From an uncultured Oscillospiraceae bacterium (GTDB lineage Bacteria; Bacillota; Clostridia; Oscillospirales; Oscillospiraceae): a stretch of 49,648 nt of DNA. The notes beneath the pieces are model-generated. The model saw only the letters and a list, made by a program, of their open reading frames with translations. It was not told where the DNA came from and made no database searches. A program made the position numbers and the translations under genes. Of the stretch, positions 30,577-39,339 are shown piece after piece; position 1 is the first letter of the stretch; each line of letters opens with the position of its first letter. The stretch lies in assembly GCA_947589745.1 (NCBI GenBank), contig CANQCS010000001.1, positions 121,613-171,260 on the forward strand, written 5' to 3'.

Positions 30577-32121
30577 ATGATCAGCGAAACATTACAGAAG
30601 GCCCGCGGCTTCGAGGCAAAATACGCCCCCTTTATCCCCAACGGCCAGCGCCCCGCCTTCCACGTCACCCCCGCCATCGGCTGGATGAACGACCCCAACG
30701 GGTTCTCCCTCTATCAGGGCGAGTACCACCTGTTCTACCAATACCACCCCTACTCCTGCCAGTGGGGTCCCATGCACTGGGGACACGTCAAAACCAGGGA
30801 CTTTCTCCGCTGGGAGTACCTGCCCGCAGCCCTGGCCCCGGACATGGAGTACGATCAAAACGGCTGCTTCTCCGGCAGCGCCATGGAGCTGCCCGACGGG
30901 CGGCAGCTGCTCGTCTACACCGGCGTCCGCCGCCGCCTCAGCCCGGACGGCAGGACGGAGGAAATTCAGACCCAATGCCAGGCCATCGGCGACGGCGTCA
31001 ATTACGACAAGTGTCCCGCCAATCCGATGCTGACGGACAGGGACCTGCCCGCCGGCGGCAGCGCCCTGGACTTCCGGGACCCCAAGGCCTGGCGGGACGG
31101 GGACGGCGTCTACCGCATGGTGGTGGGCAACCGCACCCGGGACGGCAGCGGCGCCGTCCTGCTCTATGAGAGCAGGGACGTCCAGAACTGGCGGTTCGTC
31201 ACCACCCTAGACGCCTCCCACAACCAGTACGGCCGGATGTGGGAGTGCCCGGACTTCTTCCCCCTGGACGGAAAACAGGTGCTGCTCGTCAGTCCCCAGG
31301 AGATGAGCCCCATCGGCCTGGAGTTCCACGCCGGCAACGGCACGGTCTGTTTCATAGGCAGCTACGACCCGGAGACCCGCCAATTCCGGCGGGAGCACGT
31401 CCAGGCCATCGACTACGGCATCGACTTCTACGCCCCCCAGACCCTCCTGACCCCCGATGGCCGCCGGGTGATGATCGCCTGGATGCAGAACTGGAGCACC
31501 ACCTGTGCAGTCCCCCACGACTGCCGCTGGTTCGGCCAGATGTCCCTGCCCCGGGAGCTGCACATCCGGAACGGCCGCTTGATCCAGACGCCCGTCCGGG
31601 AGCTGGAGGCTTTCCGCCGGGACCGGGTGAGCTATCAGAATGTGCTGGTGAACGGGGAGACCTATCTCCACGGCCTCCGGGGCCGCATGGTGGATATGAC
31701 AATAAACGTCCGCCCCGCCAGCCGGGACTCCTACACCTGCTTCCGGGTGAATGTGGCCCGGGACGGGGAGTTCGTCACCACCATCCGCTACAAGCCGGAC
31801 ACCAGCATCCTGAAGATCGACCGCACCCGCAGCGGCAGCAACGCGGATATCGTCCACACCCGCAGCTTCCTGGTGCGGCCCCGGGACGGGGAACTGGAGC
31901 TGCGGATCGTCCTGGACCGCTACAGTGTGGAGGTGTTCGTCAACGGTGGGGAGCAGGCCGCCTCCGCTGTCATCTACACCCCCCAGGAGGCGGATGCCAT
32001 CAGCTTCGACGCCGAGGGCTCCGTGCTGGTGGATGTGGAGAAGTACGATATTGTATGTTCGGAATCATCAGAGGAACGGAGGCCGCCCAATGAAACGGGT
32101 CACTATCCAGGACATCGCTGA
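30577..32121 (+). CDS. Cytoplasmic GH32 beta-fructosidase, copy 1 (extended C-terminus)
   Basis: A 514-residue sucrose-6-phosphate hydrolase/beta-fructosidase with no signal peptide. The catalytic triad is intact: nucleophile D39 (WMNDPNG), transition-state D168 (FRDP) and acid/base E223 (MWECPDFF). A C-terminal beta-sandwich follows. ATG 30577 has AGGAGG before it. The paralogue at 33352 ends EKYDIVIPS; this copy reads EKYDIV and then runs 20 or so residues further (CSESSEERRPPNETG...), overlapping the first 32 bp of the LacI gene. The stop was apparently lost when the GH32 end was joined to the LacI leader. It should release fructose from imported sucrose or fructo-oligosaccharides. Confidence 0.9.
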   Translation: MISETLQKARGFEAKYAPFIPNGQRPAFHVTPAIGWMNDPNGFSLYQGEYHLFYQYHPYSCQWGPMHWGHVKTRDFLRWEYLPAALAPDMEYDQNGCFSGSAMELPDGRQLLVYTGVRRRLSPDGRTEEIQTQCQAIGDGVNYDKCPANPMLTDRDLPAGGSALDFRDPKAWRDGDGVYRMVVGNRTRDGSGAVLLYESRDVQNWRFVTTLDASHNQYGRMWECPDFFPLDGKQVLLVSPQEMSPIGLEFHAGNGTVCFIGSYDPETRQFRREHVQAIDYGIDFYAPQTLLTPDGRRVMIAWMQNWSTTCAVPHDCRWFGQMSLPRELHIRNGRLIQTPVRELEAFRRDRVSYQNVLVNGETYLHGLRGRMVDMTINVRPASRDSYTCFRVNVARDGEFVTTIRYKPDTSILKIDRTRSGSNADIVHTRSFLVRPRDGELELRIVLDRYSVEVFVNGGEQAASAVIYTPQEADAISFDAEGSVLVDVEKYDIVCSESSEERRPPNETGHYPGHR

Positions 32122-33130
32122 CGCTCTGGGGATCTCCCGCAACACCGTATCCAAGGCCATCAACAACGCCGACGGCCTGGCGGACGCCACCAGGGAGAAG
32201 ATCCTCCGGAAGGCCATGGAGATGGGGTACAAGCAGTTCTCCTATATGGCGGCCACAAACGGCGGGGAGACCGCCGCGGCCCTGGCCGTTCCGCCCAGGG
32301 GCACCGGGGATATTGCGCTCTTCACCACCAGTATTTTCCACCAGACCAACCACTTCGCCAGCCTCATGCTGGACCGGTTCCGACAAGAGCTGGCCCAGCT
32401 GAACTATACGATCAGCATTCACCTGGTGGATCAGGACAATATCCAGCGCCGCACGCTGCCGGTCACCTTCAGCAGGGAGCGGAGCAGCGCCGTCATGTGC
32501 ATCGAGATGTTCGACTACGACTATGACGAGATACTCTGTTCCCTGGGGCTCCCGGTGCTGTTCGTGGACGGTCCCCATAAGCGCTCCGGCCGGTCCCTCC
32601 CGGCGGACCAGCTCTATATGGAGAATAGCGCGGGCATCACCCAGCTGGTGAACACCATGCTGGCGAAGGGGAAGACGCGGATCGGCTTCATCGGCGACTA
32701 CGAGCACTGCCAGTCCTTCTATGAGCGATATACCGCGTTCCGCTGCGCCATGCTGATGGCGGGGGTCCCGGTGGACGAGACGTTCTGCATCAAGGAAACC
32801 TTCTACAACGGCATCGTGGCCGCGCTCAGCGCCATCGGGTCGCTGCCGGACCTGTTTCTCTGCGGCAACGACTTTGTGGCGGTGGACGCCATCCGGGCCC
32901 TGCGCAACCTGGGGAAGTCCGTGCCGGAGGATGTGCTCATGTCCGGCTTTGACGACGCGCCGGAGTCCCGGATCGTCATGCCGCCGCTGACCACGGTCCA
33001 CATCCACACGCAGATCATGGCCTACACCGCGGCCTATCTCTTGATGACCCGGATTAGGGAGCCCTCTCTGGACTACCGAATCGTCCACACGGAGACGGAG
33101 CTGATCTGGCGGGACTCCACCAAGTGCTGA
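32090..33130 (+). CDS. LacI-family regulator, type B copy 1
   Basis: A 346-residue LacI-type repressor. The HTH is VTIQDIADALGISRNTVSKAINN. The effector core includes FIGDYEHCQSFYERYTAFRCAMLMAG and LFLCGNDFVAVDAIRAL, closely matching the gene at 43302 (45 of the first 50 residues identical). Unlike that copy, it has no TTGACA/-10 or TTGCACA sites upstream: the homologous leader begins only at TATGTT, directly after the GH32 coding sequence. It must therefore depend on transcription from the GH32 gene. GGAACGGAGG lies about ten bases before ATG 32090. Confidence 0.88.
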   Translation: MKRVTIQDIADALGISRNTVSKAINNADGLADATREKILRKAMEMGYKQFSYMAATNGGETAAALAVPPRGTGDIALFTTSIFHQTNHFASLMLDRFRQELAQLNYTISIHLVDQDNIQRRTLPVTFSRERSSAVMCIEMFDYDYDEILCSLGLPVLFVDGPHKRSGRSLPADQLYMENSAGITQLVNTMLAKGKTRIGFIGDYEHCQSFYERYTAFRCAMLMAGVPVDETFCIKETFYNGIVAALSAIGSLPDLFLCGNDFVAVDAIRALRNLGKSVPEDVLMSGFDDAPESRIVMPPLTTVHIHTQIMAYTAAYLLMTRIREPSLDYRIVHTETELIWRDSTKC

Positions 33131-33165
33131 TCCTTTTTCTTTCAAGAAAAGCATGAATTCTGCTT

Positions 33166-33252
33166 ACCAGGGGAGGGGACATAACCTCCGTTCCCTCCCT
33201 GTGACCCTCCCTTTCTCAAGCCCGGCGGACCGGGATTCCCGGCCCGCCGGGC
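33166..33252 (+). terminator. Double terminator, second copy
   Basis: GGGAGGG (33171-33177) pairs with CCCTCCC (33193-33199), then a GC-rich stem near 33220-33252. It is homologous to 30281-30366. Confidence 0.65.
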
Positions 33253-33261
33253 GACCGTGAT

Positions 33262-33315
33262 AAAACACGGAAATATACCTATTTCCCTCTTGACAAAGGG
33301 GTGCTTGTGTGTTTT
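33262..33315 (+). promoter_or_regulatory. Leader inverted repeat of GH32 copy 2
   Basis: AAAACAC (33262-33268) pairs with GTGTTTT (33309-33315) across 40 nt. Compared with copy 1, a G-C pair has become A-T, keeping complementarity. The GGAAATATACCTA segment next to the left arm is conserved. Confidence 0.55.
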
Positions 33316-33318
33316 AGT
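33290..33318 (+). promoter_or_regulatory. Candidate promoter of GH32 copy 2
   Basis: TTGACA (33290-33295), a 17-bp spacer, and a weak -10 TTTAGT (33313-33318). It lies within the leader inverted repeat, whose right arm overlaps the -10. Confidence 0.5.
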
Positions 33319-33351
33319 TAGGTATCACGTTTCCCTACGAGGAGGTTCCCC

Positions 33352-34842
33352 ATGATTAGCGAAACACTGCAGAAGGCCCGCGACTTCGAGGCCAAATACG
33401 CCCCCTTTATCCCCGACAGCCAGCGCCCCGCCTTTCACGCCACCCCCAGCATCGGCTGGACCAACGACCCCAACGGCTTCTCCCTCTACCGGGGTGAGTA
33501 CCACCTGTTCTACCAATATCACCCCTACTCCTGCGAGTGGGGCCCTATGCACTGGGGACACGTCAAGACCCGGGACTTCCTCCACTGGGAGCGCCTGCCC
33601 GTGGCCCTGGCCCCGGATATGGAGTACGACAAGAACGGCTGCTTCTCCGGCAGCGCCATCGAGCTGCCCGATGGGCGGCAGATGATCGTCTACACCGGCG
33701 TCCGCCGCCGCCTCAGCCCGGACGGCCGGATGGAGGAGGTCCAGACCCAGTGCCAGGCCATCGGCGACGGCGTCAACTACGACAAGTGGCCCGCCAACCC
33801 GGTGCTGACGGACAAGGACCTGCCCGCCGGCGGCAGCGCCCTGGACTTCCGGGACCCCAAGGTCTGGCGGGACGAGGACGGCGTCTACCGCATGGTGGTG
33901 GGCAACCGCACCCCCGACGGCAGCGGCGCGATCCTGCTCTATGAGAGCGAGGACGCCGTCAACTGGCAGCTGGCGGCCACCCTGGATTCCTCCCGGAACC
34001 AGTATGGCCGGATGTGGGAGTGCCCAGACTTCTTCCCCCTGGACGGGAAGCAGGTCCTCTTCACCAGCCCTCAGGAAATGAGCCCCATCGGCTTGGAGTT
34101 CCACGCCGGCAACGGCACCGTCTGTCTCATCGGCAGCTATGACCCGGCCACCCACCAGTTCCAGCGGGAGAATGTCCAGGCCATCGACTACGGCATCGAC
34201 TTCTATGCCCCCCAGACCCTCCTGACGCCCGACGGCCGCCGGGTGATGATCGCCTGGATGCAGAACTGGAACACCCTGGGCGGCAAGCCCCACGACTGCC
34301 GCTGGTTCGGCCAGATGTCCCTGCCCCGGGAGCTCAGCGTCCGGGACGGCAGGCTCATCCAGGTCCCCGTCCGGGAGTTGGAGGCCTACCGTAGGGACAA
34401 GGTCACCTACCAGAGCGTGCTGGTGAACTCCGAGACCAACCTCCACGGCCTGCGGGGCCGCATGGTGGACATGACTGTCACCGTCCGCCCGGTCAGCCGG
34501 GGCTCCTACGCCTCCTTCCGGGTGAACGTGGCCCGGGACGGCGAGTTCGCCACCACCATCCGCTACAAGCCGGACACCAGTATCCTGAAGATCGACCGCA
34601 CCCGCAGCGGCAGCAACGCCGACATCGTCCATACCCGCAGCTTCCTGGTCCGTCCCAGGGACGGGGAGATCAAGCTGCGGATCGTCCTGGACCGCTTCAG
34701 CGTAGAGGTCTTCGTCAACGACGGCGAGCAGGCCGCCAGCGCCACCATCTACACCCCCCAGGAGGCCGACGCCATCAGCTTCGACGCCGAGGGCTCCGTG
34801 CTGGTGGATGTGGAGAAGTACGATATCGTGATCCCCTCTTGA
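33352..34842 (+). CDS. Cytoplasmic GH32 beta-fructosidase, copy 2
   Basis: A 496-residue enzyme; 43 of its first 50 residues match copy 1. Catalytic residues are D39 (WTNDPNG; T replaces M beside the nucleophile), D168 (FRDP) and E223 (MWECPDFF). No signal peptide. GAGGAGG precedes ATG 33352. It ends normally (EKYDIVIPS, TGA) and is followed by a 28-nt palindromic terminator. It is separated from the LacI gene before it by a terminator block and has its own leader, so it is probably monocistronic. Two near-identical copies suggest dosage gain or early divergence in substrate length preference. Confidence 0.9.
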   Translation: MISETLQKARDFEAKYAPFIPDSQRPAFHATPSIGWTNDPNGFSLYRGEYHLFYQYHPYSCEWGPMHWGHVKTRDFLHWERLPVALAPDMEYDKNGCFSGSAIELPDGRQMIVYTGVRRRLSPDGRMEEVQTQCQAIGDGVNYDKWPANPVLTDKDLPAGGSALDFRDPKVWRDEDGVYRMVVGNRTPDGSGAILLYESEDAVNWQLAATLDSSRNQYGRMWECPDFFPLDGKQVLFTSPQEMSPIGLEFHAGNGTVCLIGSYDPATHQFQRENVQAIDYGIDFYAPQTLLTPDGRRVMIAWMQNWNTLGGKPHDCRWFGQMSLPRELSVRDGRLIQVPVRELEAYRRDKVTYQSVLVNSETNLHGLRGRMVDMTVTVRPVSRGSYASFRVNVARDGEFATTIRYKPDTSILKIDRTRSGSNADIVHTRSFLVRPRDGEIKLRIVLDRFSVEVFVNDGEQAASATIYTPQEADAISFDAEGSVLVDVEKYDIVIPS

Positions 34843-34882
34843 GCGATCAGCTCCATCTGATCGCCAGTTTGGCGCAAAAAGC

Positions 34883-34918
34883 GGGCAGCCGGAAGATCTT
34901 CCGGCTGCCCTCCTTTAT
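34883..34918 (+). terminator. Terminator of GH32 copy 2
   Basis: A perfect 28-nt palindrome (34883-34910, GGGCAGCCGGAAGA and its complement) followed by TCCTTTAT. Confidence 0.8.
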
Positions 34919-34943
34919 AAATCGGATGACCTCGGCTGCGCAA

Positions 34944-34975
34944 AAGTCCCTGGGGCCGCAGGGCCCCAGGGACTT
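34944..34975 (-). terminator. Terminator of the importer 2 operon
   Basis: AAGTCCCTGGGGCC (34944-34957) pairs perfectly with 34962-34975. The minus-strand 3' side reads CTTTTG. It is the end of the operon running from 42963. Confidence 0.8.
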
Positions 34976-34990
34976 GTTCTGCGATCCCGG

Positions 34991-36733
34991 TCAGGGACGC
35001 GTATACTGCCGCAGAGAGGAGAACGCCACGCTGTTGTTCTCCGCGTACAGCTGGATGGGCTTGCCGCTGGCGCCGTACAGGCGCACGGTCAGGGACGCCA
35101 CGCCGTCCAGGAAGAAGATGCCTGTGGAGCCCTCCTGGATGTAGGTGAAGGAGTAGGTCTCCCCCGCCTTCAGGTCCGCCGTAGACTCGGCGATCAGGGT
35201 GGTGCCCTCGTTGAACCAGAGCTGCAGCTTGCCCTCGGCGGGATTGATGGTGATGTACTTGTTCAGCTCCGGGTCGTTGTCAAAGTCGAAGCTGAGGCCG
35301 AAGGTCCCCTCGCCGGTGTAGCGGAACTCGCCGCTGAGCAGGAAGCTCTCGTAGCAGGTGAACACGTCGGTGTAAACGCGCTCCTCCGCGCCCTCCACCA
35401 GGACGTGGGGCTCCTCCACAGCCAGCGCGCGGCGGGCGGTAAAGCCGTTCACGATGGCGTCCACCGGCGCCAGGACCAGGGAGCCGTCCTCCTTCTGGAC
35501 GATCTTCTGCACCGCCAGGTTGCCCGCCCAGTCGGTGACGCCCACGGTGGAGGACATGGAGTCCGAGCGGCGGGCCCAGCCCACCATGTAGGCGTTCTCG
35601 CCGTCCTCCACGTGCTTGGCGGCGTAGAACAGCTTGCCCTCCAGGCGCTTGGCCTCGCCGTAGGGGCCGTAGGGCGTGTCAGAGGCGGCGTACCACAGGG
35701 TGTCGTCCTGGCCGGAGTAGGTGATGTACCAGGTGTCGCCGATGCGGAAGGTGTCGCTGCACTCCAGGTTCCAGAAGGCACTGATGGGGTCGGTAAAGAT
35801 GATGCCGTCATAGGTGGCATTCTGGAGGTCGGCGCTGAGGGTGAACTTCAGGATGCGGGCCACACCGTCCTGGGCGGCGGTCACCGTCAGGGTGATGTTC
35901 CCGGTCTCCGGGTCGTAGTAGGCTTGGGGGTCACGGAAATCCCGCTTCTGGCCCAGCTCGTCCGGCGGGGTCAGGTCCCAGCCCTCCACCTTCTCAAAGG
36001 CCAAGGGGCTGTCGCCCTTGGCCACCATGACCTTCTCCTTGTACTCCATGGGGCCGTCGGTGTGGCCGGTATAGAACAGATAGTAGGTCCCGTCCACGTT
36101 CACCACGGAGCCGGTGCCGATCCAGTCGTCCTGGGCGCCGGGGGTGGACTCCAGCACCGCGTCGTCGTACTCGGTGTAGTCCACGAAGTCGGTGGTGGTG
36201 GCCAGGTAGAGGGAGTGGTTGCGGGAGTCGCCCTTGTCCTTCAGATAGTAGATGTAGTACACGCCGTCCTCATAGAAGGGCATGGTGTCGCCCACATAGG
36301 GCTGGCCGGCGTCGTCCATGGCGGGGAGGAAGTAGGCCCTGTACTGGCAGTCCGCCTCCTGGCTCTCCGGAGAGGTCAGGGAGGAGAAGTCCTTGTCGTT
36401 CCCCGGATCGGTGAAGCTGTCCCTGGTGTCCCTGTCCCAGCCGGCGTAGAGCGTCATGTCGGACTTGACCTTATCCGAGTCGACGTTCCATGCCTCCGTC
36501 AGGCCCGCGTCCTGGTACCAGCCCAGGAACACATAGCCGTCCCGCGCTACATCCGGCGCGCTCACTGTCTGCCGGGCCTGGACCGTCTGGCTGGGGATGG
36601 CCTCGCTGCCGCTGTAGTTGGCGTCAAAGCTGACGGTATACTCCGACTGGCAGCCGGCCAGCACCGCGCAGAGCAGCAGGCACAGCGCCATGCAGGCGGA
36701 AAAGGCGCTGATCTTCGTAGTTCTCTTCATCAT
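34991..36733 (-). CDS. Secreted GH32-type lipoprotein with InlB-like B-repeat
   Basis: A 580-residue lipoprotein (LAGC, C28). Residues about 31-100 form one Listeria-Bacteroides (InlB B-type) repeat: YTVSFDANYSG ... GYVFLGWYQDAGLTEAW ... MTLYAGW. From about 130 a GH32/GH43-type propeller begins, with YVGDTMPFYEDG (candidate nucleophile D149), FRDPQAYYD (D268) and LECSD (E324). A C-terminal beta-sandwich follows. The VGDTMPFYEDG version of the first motif is characteristic of a distinct sucrase/levanase-like GH32 branch. All three acidic positions are retained, so activity is likely. It is the last gene of the importer 2 operon, 15 bp after pfkB. Either of two adjacent ATGs could be used. Confidence 0.8.
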   Translation of the reverse strand: MMKRTTKISAFSACMALCLLLCAVLAGCQSEYTVSFDANYSGSEAIPSQTVQARQTVSAPDVARDGYVFLGWYQDAGLTEAWNVDSDKVKSDMTLYAGWDRDTRDSFTDPGNDKDFSSLTSPESQEADCQYRAYFLPAMDDAGQPYVGDTMPFYEDGVYYIYYLKDKGDSRNHSLYLATTTDFVDYTEYDDAVLESTPGAQDDWIGTGSVVNVDGTYYLFYTGHTDGPMEYKEKVMVAKGDSPLAFEKVEGWDLTPPDELGQKRDFRDPQAYYDPETGNITLTVTAAQDGVARILKFTLSADLQNATYDGIIFTDPISAFWNLECSDTFRIGDTWYITYSGQDDTLWYAASDTPYGPYGEAKRLEGKLFYAAKHVEDGENAYMVGWARRSDSMSSTVGVTDWAGNLAVQKIVQKEDGSLVLAPVDAIVNGFTARRALAVEEPHVLVEGAEERVYTDVFTCYESFLLSGEFRYTGEGTFGLSFDFDNDPELNKYITINPAEGKLQLWFNEGTTLIAESTADLKAGETYSFTYIQEGSTGIFFLDGVASLTVRLYGASGKPIQLYAENNSVAFSSLRQYTRP

Positions 36734-36748
36734 ACTGACCTCCCGTGA

Positions 36749-37714
36749 TTAACCGTTGCAGATGGCTTCCACCTGCTCCCGCTCCGGCATGGAGCGGATG
36801 GCGCCCTTCTTGGTCGTCACCAGATAGGCCGCCGCGTTGGCGAAGCGGAGCATCGCCGCCAGGTCCGCCTCCGTCAGGTCCTCCAGTCCGTGCTCCAGCA
36901 CAAAGTTCAGCACGCAGGCGCAGAAGGTGTCCCCCGCGCCGGTGGTCTCGATGGTGCCGCCCAGCCGGAAGCCGGGGACGTACACCCGCTTGTCCCCGTA
37001 GTAGGAATAGCTGCCGTCCGGCCCGGCGGTGACGTTGAACACCTTGATGTTGGGATTCTTCTCCCGGAGGATAGCGGCCCCCTTGTCAAAGTCGGTCTCG
37101 CCGGTCATGAACTCCAGCTCGTTGTCCGCGATCTTGAGCACGTCGCACTGGGAGAGGCCCCAGGCGATCTGCTCCCTGGCGTCCTCCAGGTCCTTCCACA
37201 GGGGCGGCCGGAGGTTGGGGTCAAAGGACACCACGGCCCCATTGGCCTTGGCCACCGCCACGGCCTTCTTGGTGGCCTCCCGGACGCCGGGGTGGGTCAT
37301 GGAGAGGGTGCCGAAGTGGAAAATCCGGCTGCCCGCGACAGCCTCCTCCGGCACCTCATCGGCGGTCAGCAGCATATCCGCGCCGGGGTCCCGGTAGAAG
37401 GAGAAGTCCCGGTCGCCGTTGGCGAAAGTCTGCACAAAGGCCAGGGTGGTGTGGGCCGCCGGGTCCATGACCAGATACGTCAGGTCGATGCCCGCCGCCT
37501 CCGCCACCTCCTTGAGCTGGCGGCCGAACATATCGCTGCCCACCTTGCCCACGAAGGCGGTCTTCTTGCCCAGCTTCTGGAGCATGGCCAGCACGTTGCA
37601 GGGCGCACCGCCCGGGTTGGCCTCCAGCAGGGGGTTGCCCTGGCCGCTGACGCCGTTCTGGGTGAAGTCGATCAGCATCTCCCCCAGGGCCAATACGTCA
37701 TATTTTCGATCCAT
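36749..37714 (-). CDS. PfkB-family fructokinase 2
   Basis: A 321-residue ribokinase-family kinase. Motifs are LALGEMLIDFTQNG, NPGGAPCNVLAMLQKLG with GKVGSDMFG, and ETTGAGDTFCACVL with the GAGD catalytic loop at 259-262. It is a clear paralogue of the kinase at 21805, but not a recent copy. It starts 9 bp after the GH32 gene 37724 in the importer 2 operon, which is why fructose is the expected substrate: the GH32 product would be phosphorylated at once. Confidence 0.88.
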   Translation of the reverse strand: MDRKYDVLALGEMLIDFTQNGVSGQGNPLLEANPGGAPCNVLAMLQKLGKKTAFVGKVGSDMFGRQLKEVAEAAGIDLTYLVMDPAAHTTLAFVQTFANGDRDFSFYRDPGADMLLTADEVPEEAVAGSRIFHFGTLSMTHPGVREATKKAVAVAKANGAVVSFDPNLRPPLWKDLEDAREQIAWGLSQCDVLKIADNELEFMTGETDFDKGAAILREKNPNIKVFNVTAGPDGSYSYYGDKRVYVPGFRLGGTIETTGAGDTFCACVLNFVLEHGLEDLTEADLAAMLRFANAAAYLVTTKKGAIRSMPEREQVEAICNG

Positions 37715-37723
37715 CGCTGTCTC

Positions 37724-39223
37724 CTATTCCCGATCCATATCCAGATCGTATTTCTCCACATCCATGGAGACTTTCCCGTAGGCAAAGAATTTGAATCCGT
37801 CCGCCGCCTGGTCGGTGTACATGGTGGCGGAGAGGGCCTGCTCACCGCCGTTGACAAAGATCTCCACGCTGTTGCGGTCCAGGATCATGCGGAAAGTGAG
37901 GTGGCCGCTGCTCTGCGGCACCTTGCACCGCCGCTGGTGGATGATGGCCCGCCGGGACCCGGAGAACTTGCGGTCGATCTTCAACACGGACTCCAGGGGC
38001 CGGAAGCTGATGGACGTGTGGTAGGTGTCGTCCTGTCCGAACCAGACGGCGAATTTGTTGTAGAGATTCGCCTCGTCGCCGGGACGGATGGTGATGGTCA
38101 CGTCCACCTTTCTTCCCCTGATGCCCTCCAGGGTCAGCTCGCCCTCGAAGTCCACGTTCTGATAGGTCACATGCCCGCTCCGCAGGGCGTCCAGCTCCCG
38201 GATGGGCCACTGGTACAGCTTGCCGTTCCGGATGGACAGCTCCCGGGGCAGGGCCATCTGCCCGAACCAGGGCGCCCGGAGGGACTTGATGGCCAGGGTG
38301 TCCCAGTTCTGCATCCAGGCGATCATGATGCGGCGGCCGTCGGGGGCCAGCAGGGTCTGGGTGGCGTAGTAGTCGATGCCGTAGTCGATGGCCTGGTTGC
38401 GCTCCTCCAGGAAGACCTTCCGCTCCGGGTCAAAGCTGCCGATCAGGCACAGGGTCCCGTTGCCGTTGTGGTACTCAAAGCCGCTGGGCAGCATATCCTG
38501 GGGGCTGGTCAGCAGGACGTACTTCCCGTCCAGCTGGAAGAAGTCCGGGCACTCCCACATGAGGCCGAACCGGTTCCGGTTCTCCGCCAGGACGCTCTCG
38601 AATTTCCACTGAAACCCGTCCGGGCTGGAGTACAGCAGGATCTGCCCGCTGCCGTCCGCCGGGCGGTTCCCCGCCACGCAGCGGTAGGTCCCGTCCGCCT
38701 CCCGCCACAGCTTGGGGTCGCGGAAGTCCACCTTGCTGCTGCCGCTGGGGATGTCGGCGTCGGTGAGGACCGGGTTGGCGGGGTACTTCTCGTAGTCCAT
38801 GCCGTCCCCCACGGCCAGACACTGGGTCTGGATCTCCTCCCGGCTCCCGTCCGGCTGCCACCCGCCGGCGGAGACGCCGGTGTACATCAGAAGCTGCCGG
38901 CCGTCGGGGAGCTCCACCGCGCTGCCGGAGAAGCACCCGTCCTTGTCGGCCAGGGTGTCCGGGGCGATGGCGGCGGGGAGGTACTGCCAGTGGAGCAGGT
39001 CCTCGCTGACCGCGTGGCCCCAGTGCATGGGTCCCCACTTGGACTCGTAGGGGTAATACTGGTAAAAGAGATGGTATTTTCCCTGATAGTAGGAAAACCC
39101 GTTGGGGTCGTTCATCCATCCCACACGGGAGGACAGATGAAAGGATGGGCGGGCGGACGCCGGGATGCGCTGCTCCGTGATCTCCTCGTAGATCCGTGCC
39201 TCTCGCAAAATGTTGCTGATCAT
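37724..39223 (-). CDS. Cytoplasmic GH32 beta-fructosidase, copy 3
   Basis: A 499-residue enzyme, related to but more divergent than the 30577/33352 pair. Catalytic residues are D39 (WMNDPNG), D169 (FRDP) and E224 (MWECPDFF), followed by a C-terminal beta-sandwich (RMILDRNSVEIFVNGGEQALSA). No signal peptide. ATG 39223 is chosen because GGAGG lies about five bases upstream and MISNILREARIYEE matches the starts of the other copies. It sits between the importer 2 binding protein and the fructokinase. Confidence 0.9.
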   Translation of the reverse strand: MISNILREARIYEEITEQRIPASARPSFHLSSRVGWMNDPNGFSYYQGKYHLFYQYYPYESKWGPMHWGHAVSEDLLHWQYLPAAIAPDTLADKDGCFSGSAVELPDGRQLLMYTGVSAGGWQPDGSREEIQTQCLAVGDGMDYEKYPANPVLTDADIPSGSSKVDFRDPKLWREADGTYRCVAGNRPADGSGQILLYSSPDGFQWKFESVLAENRNRFGLMWECPDFFQLDGKYVLLTSPQDMLPSGFEYHNGNGTLCLIGSFDPERKVFLEERNQAIDYGIDYYATQTLLAPDGRRIMIAWMQNWDTLAIKSLRAPWFGQMALPRELSIRNGKLYQWPIRELDALRSGHVTYQNVDFEGELTLEGIRGRKVDVTITIRPGDEANLYNKFAVWFGQDDTYHTSISFRPLESVLKIDRKFSGSRRAIIHQRRCKVPQSSGHLTFRMILDRNSVEIFVNGGEQALSATMYTDQAADGFKFFAYGKVSMDVEKYDLDMDRE

Positions 39224-39339
39224 TTGACCTCCATTTTTATGTTCCTGGCCGTTCCACACAGCCGGACTGTGCCTGATAAAAGGTTCCCCCGCCCCCACGG
39301 AGGGGGCGGGGGAGAAAGAGAAGGGAGGGAGGAATCTGA

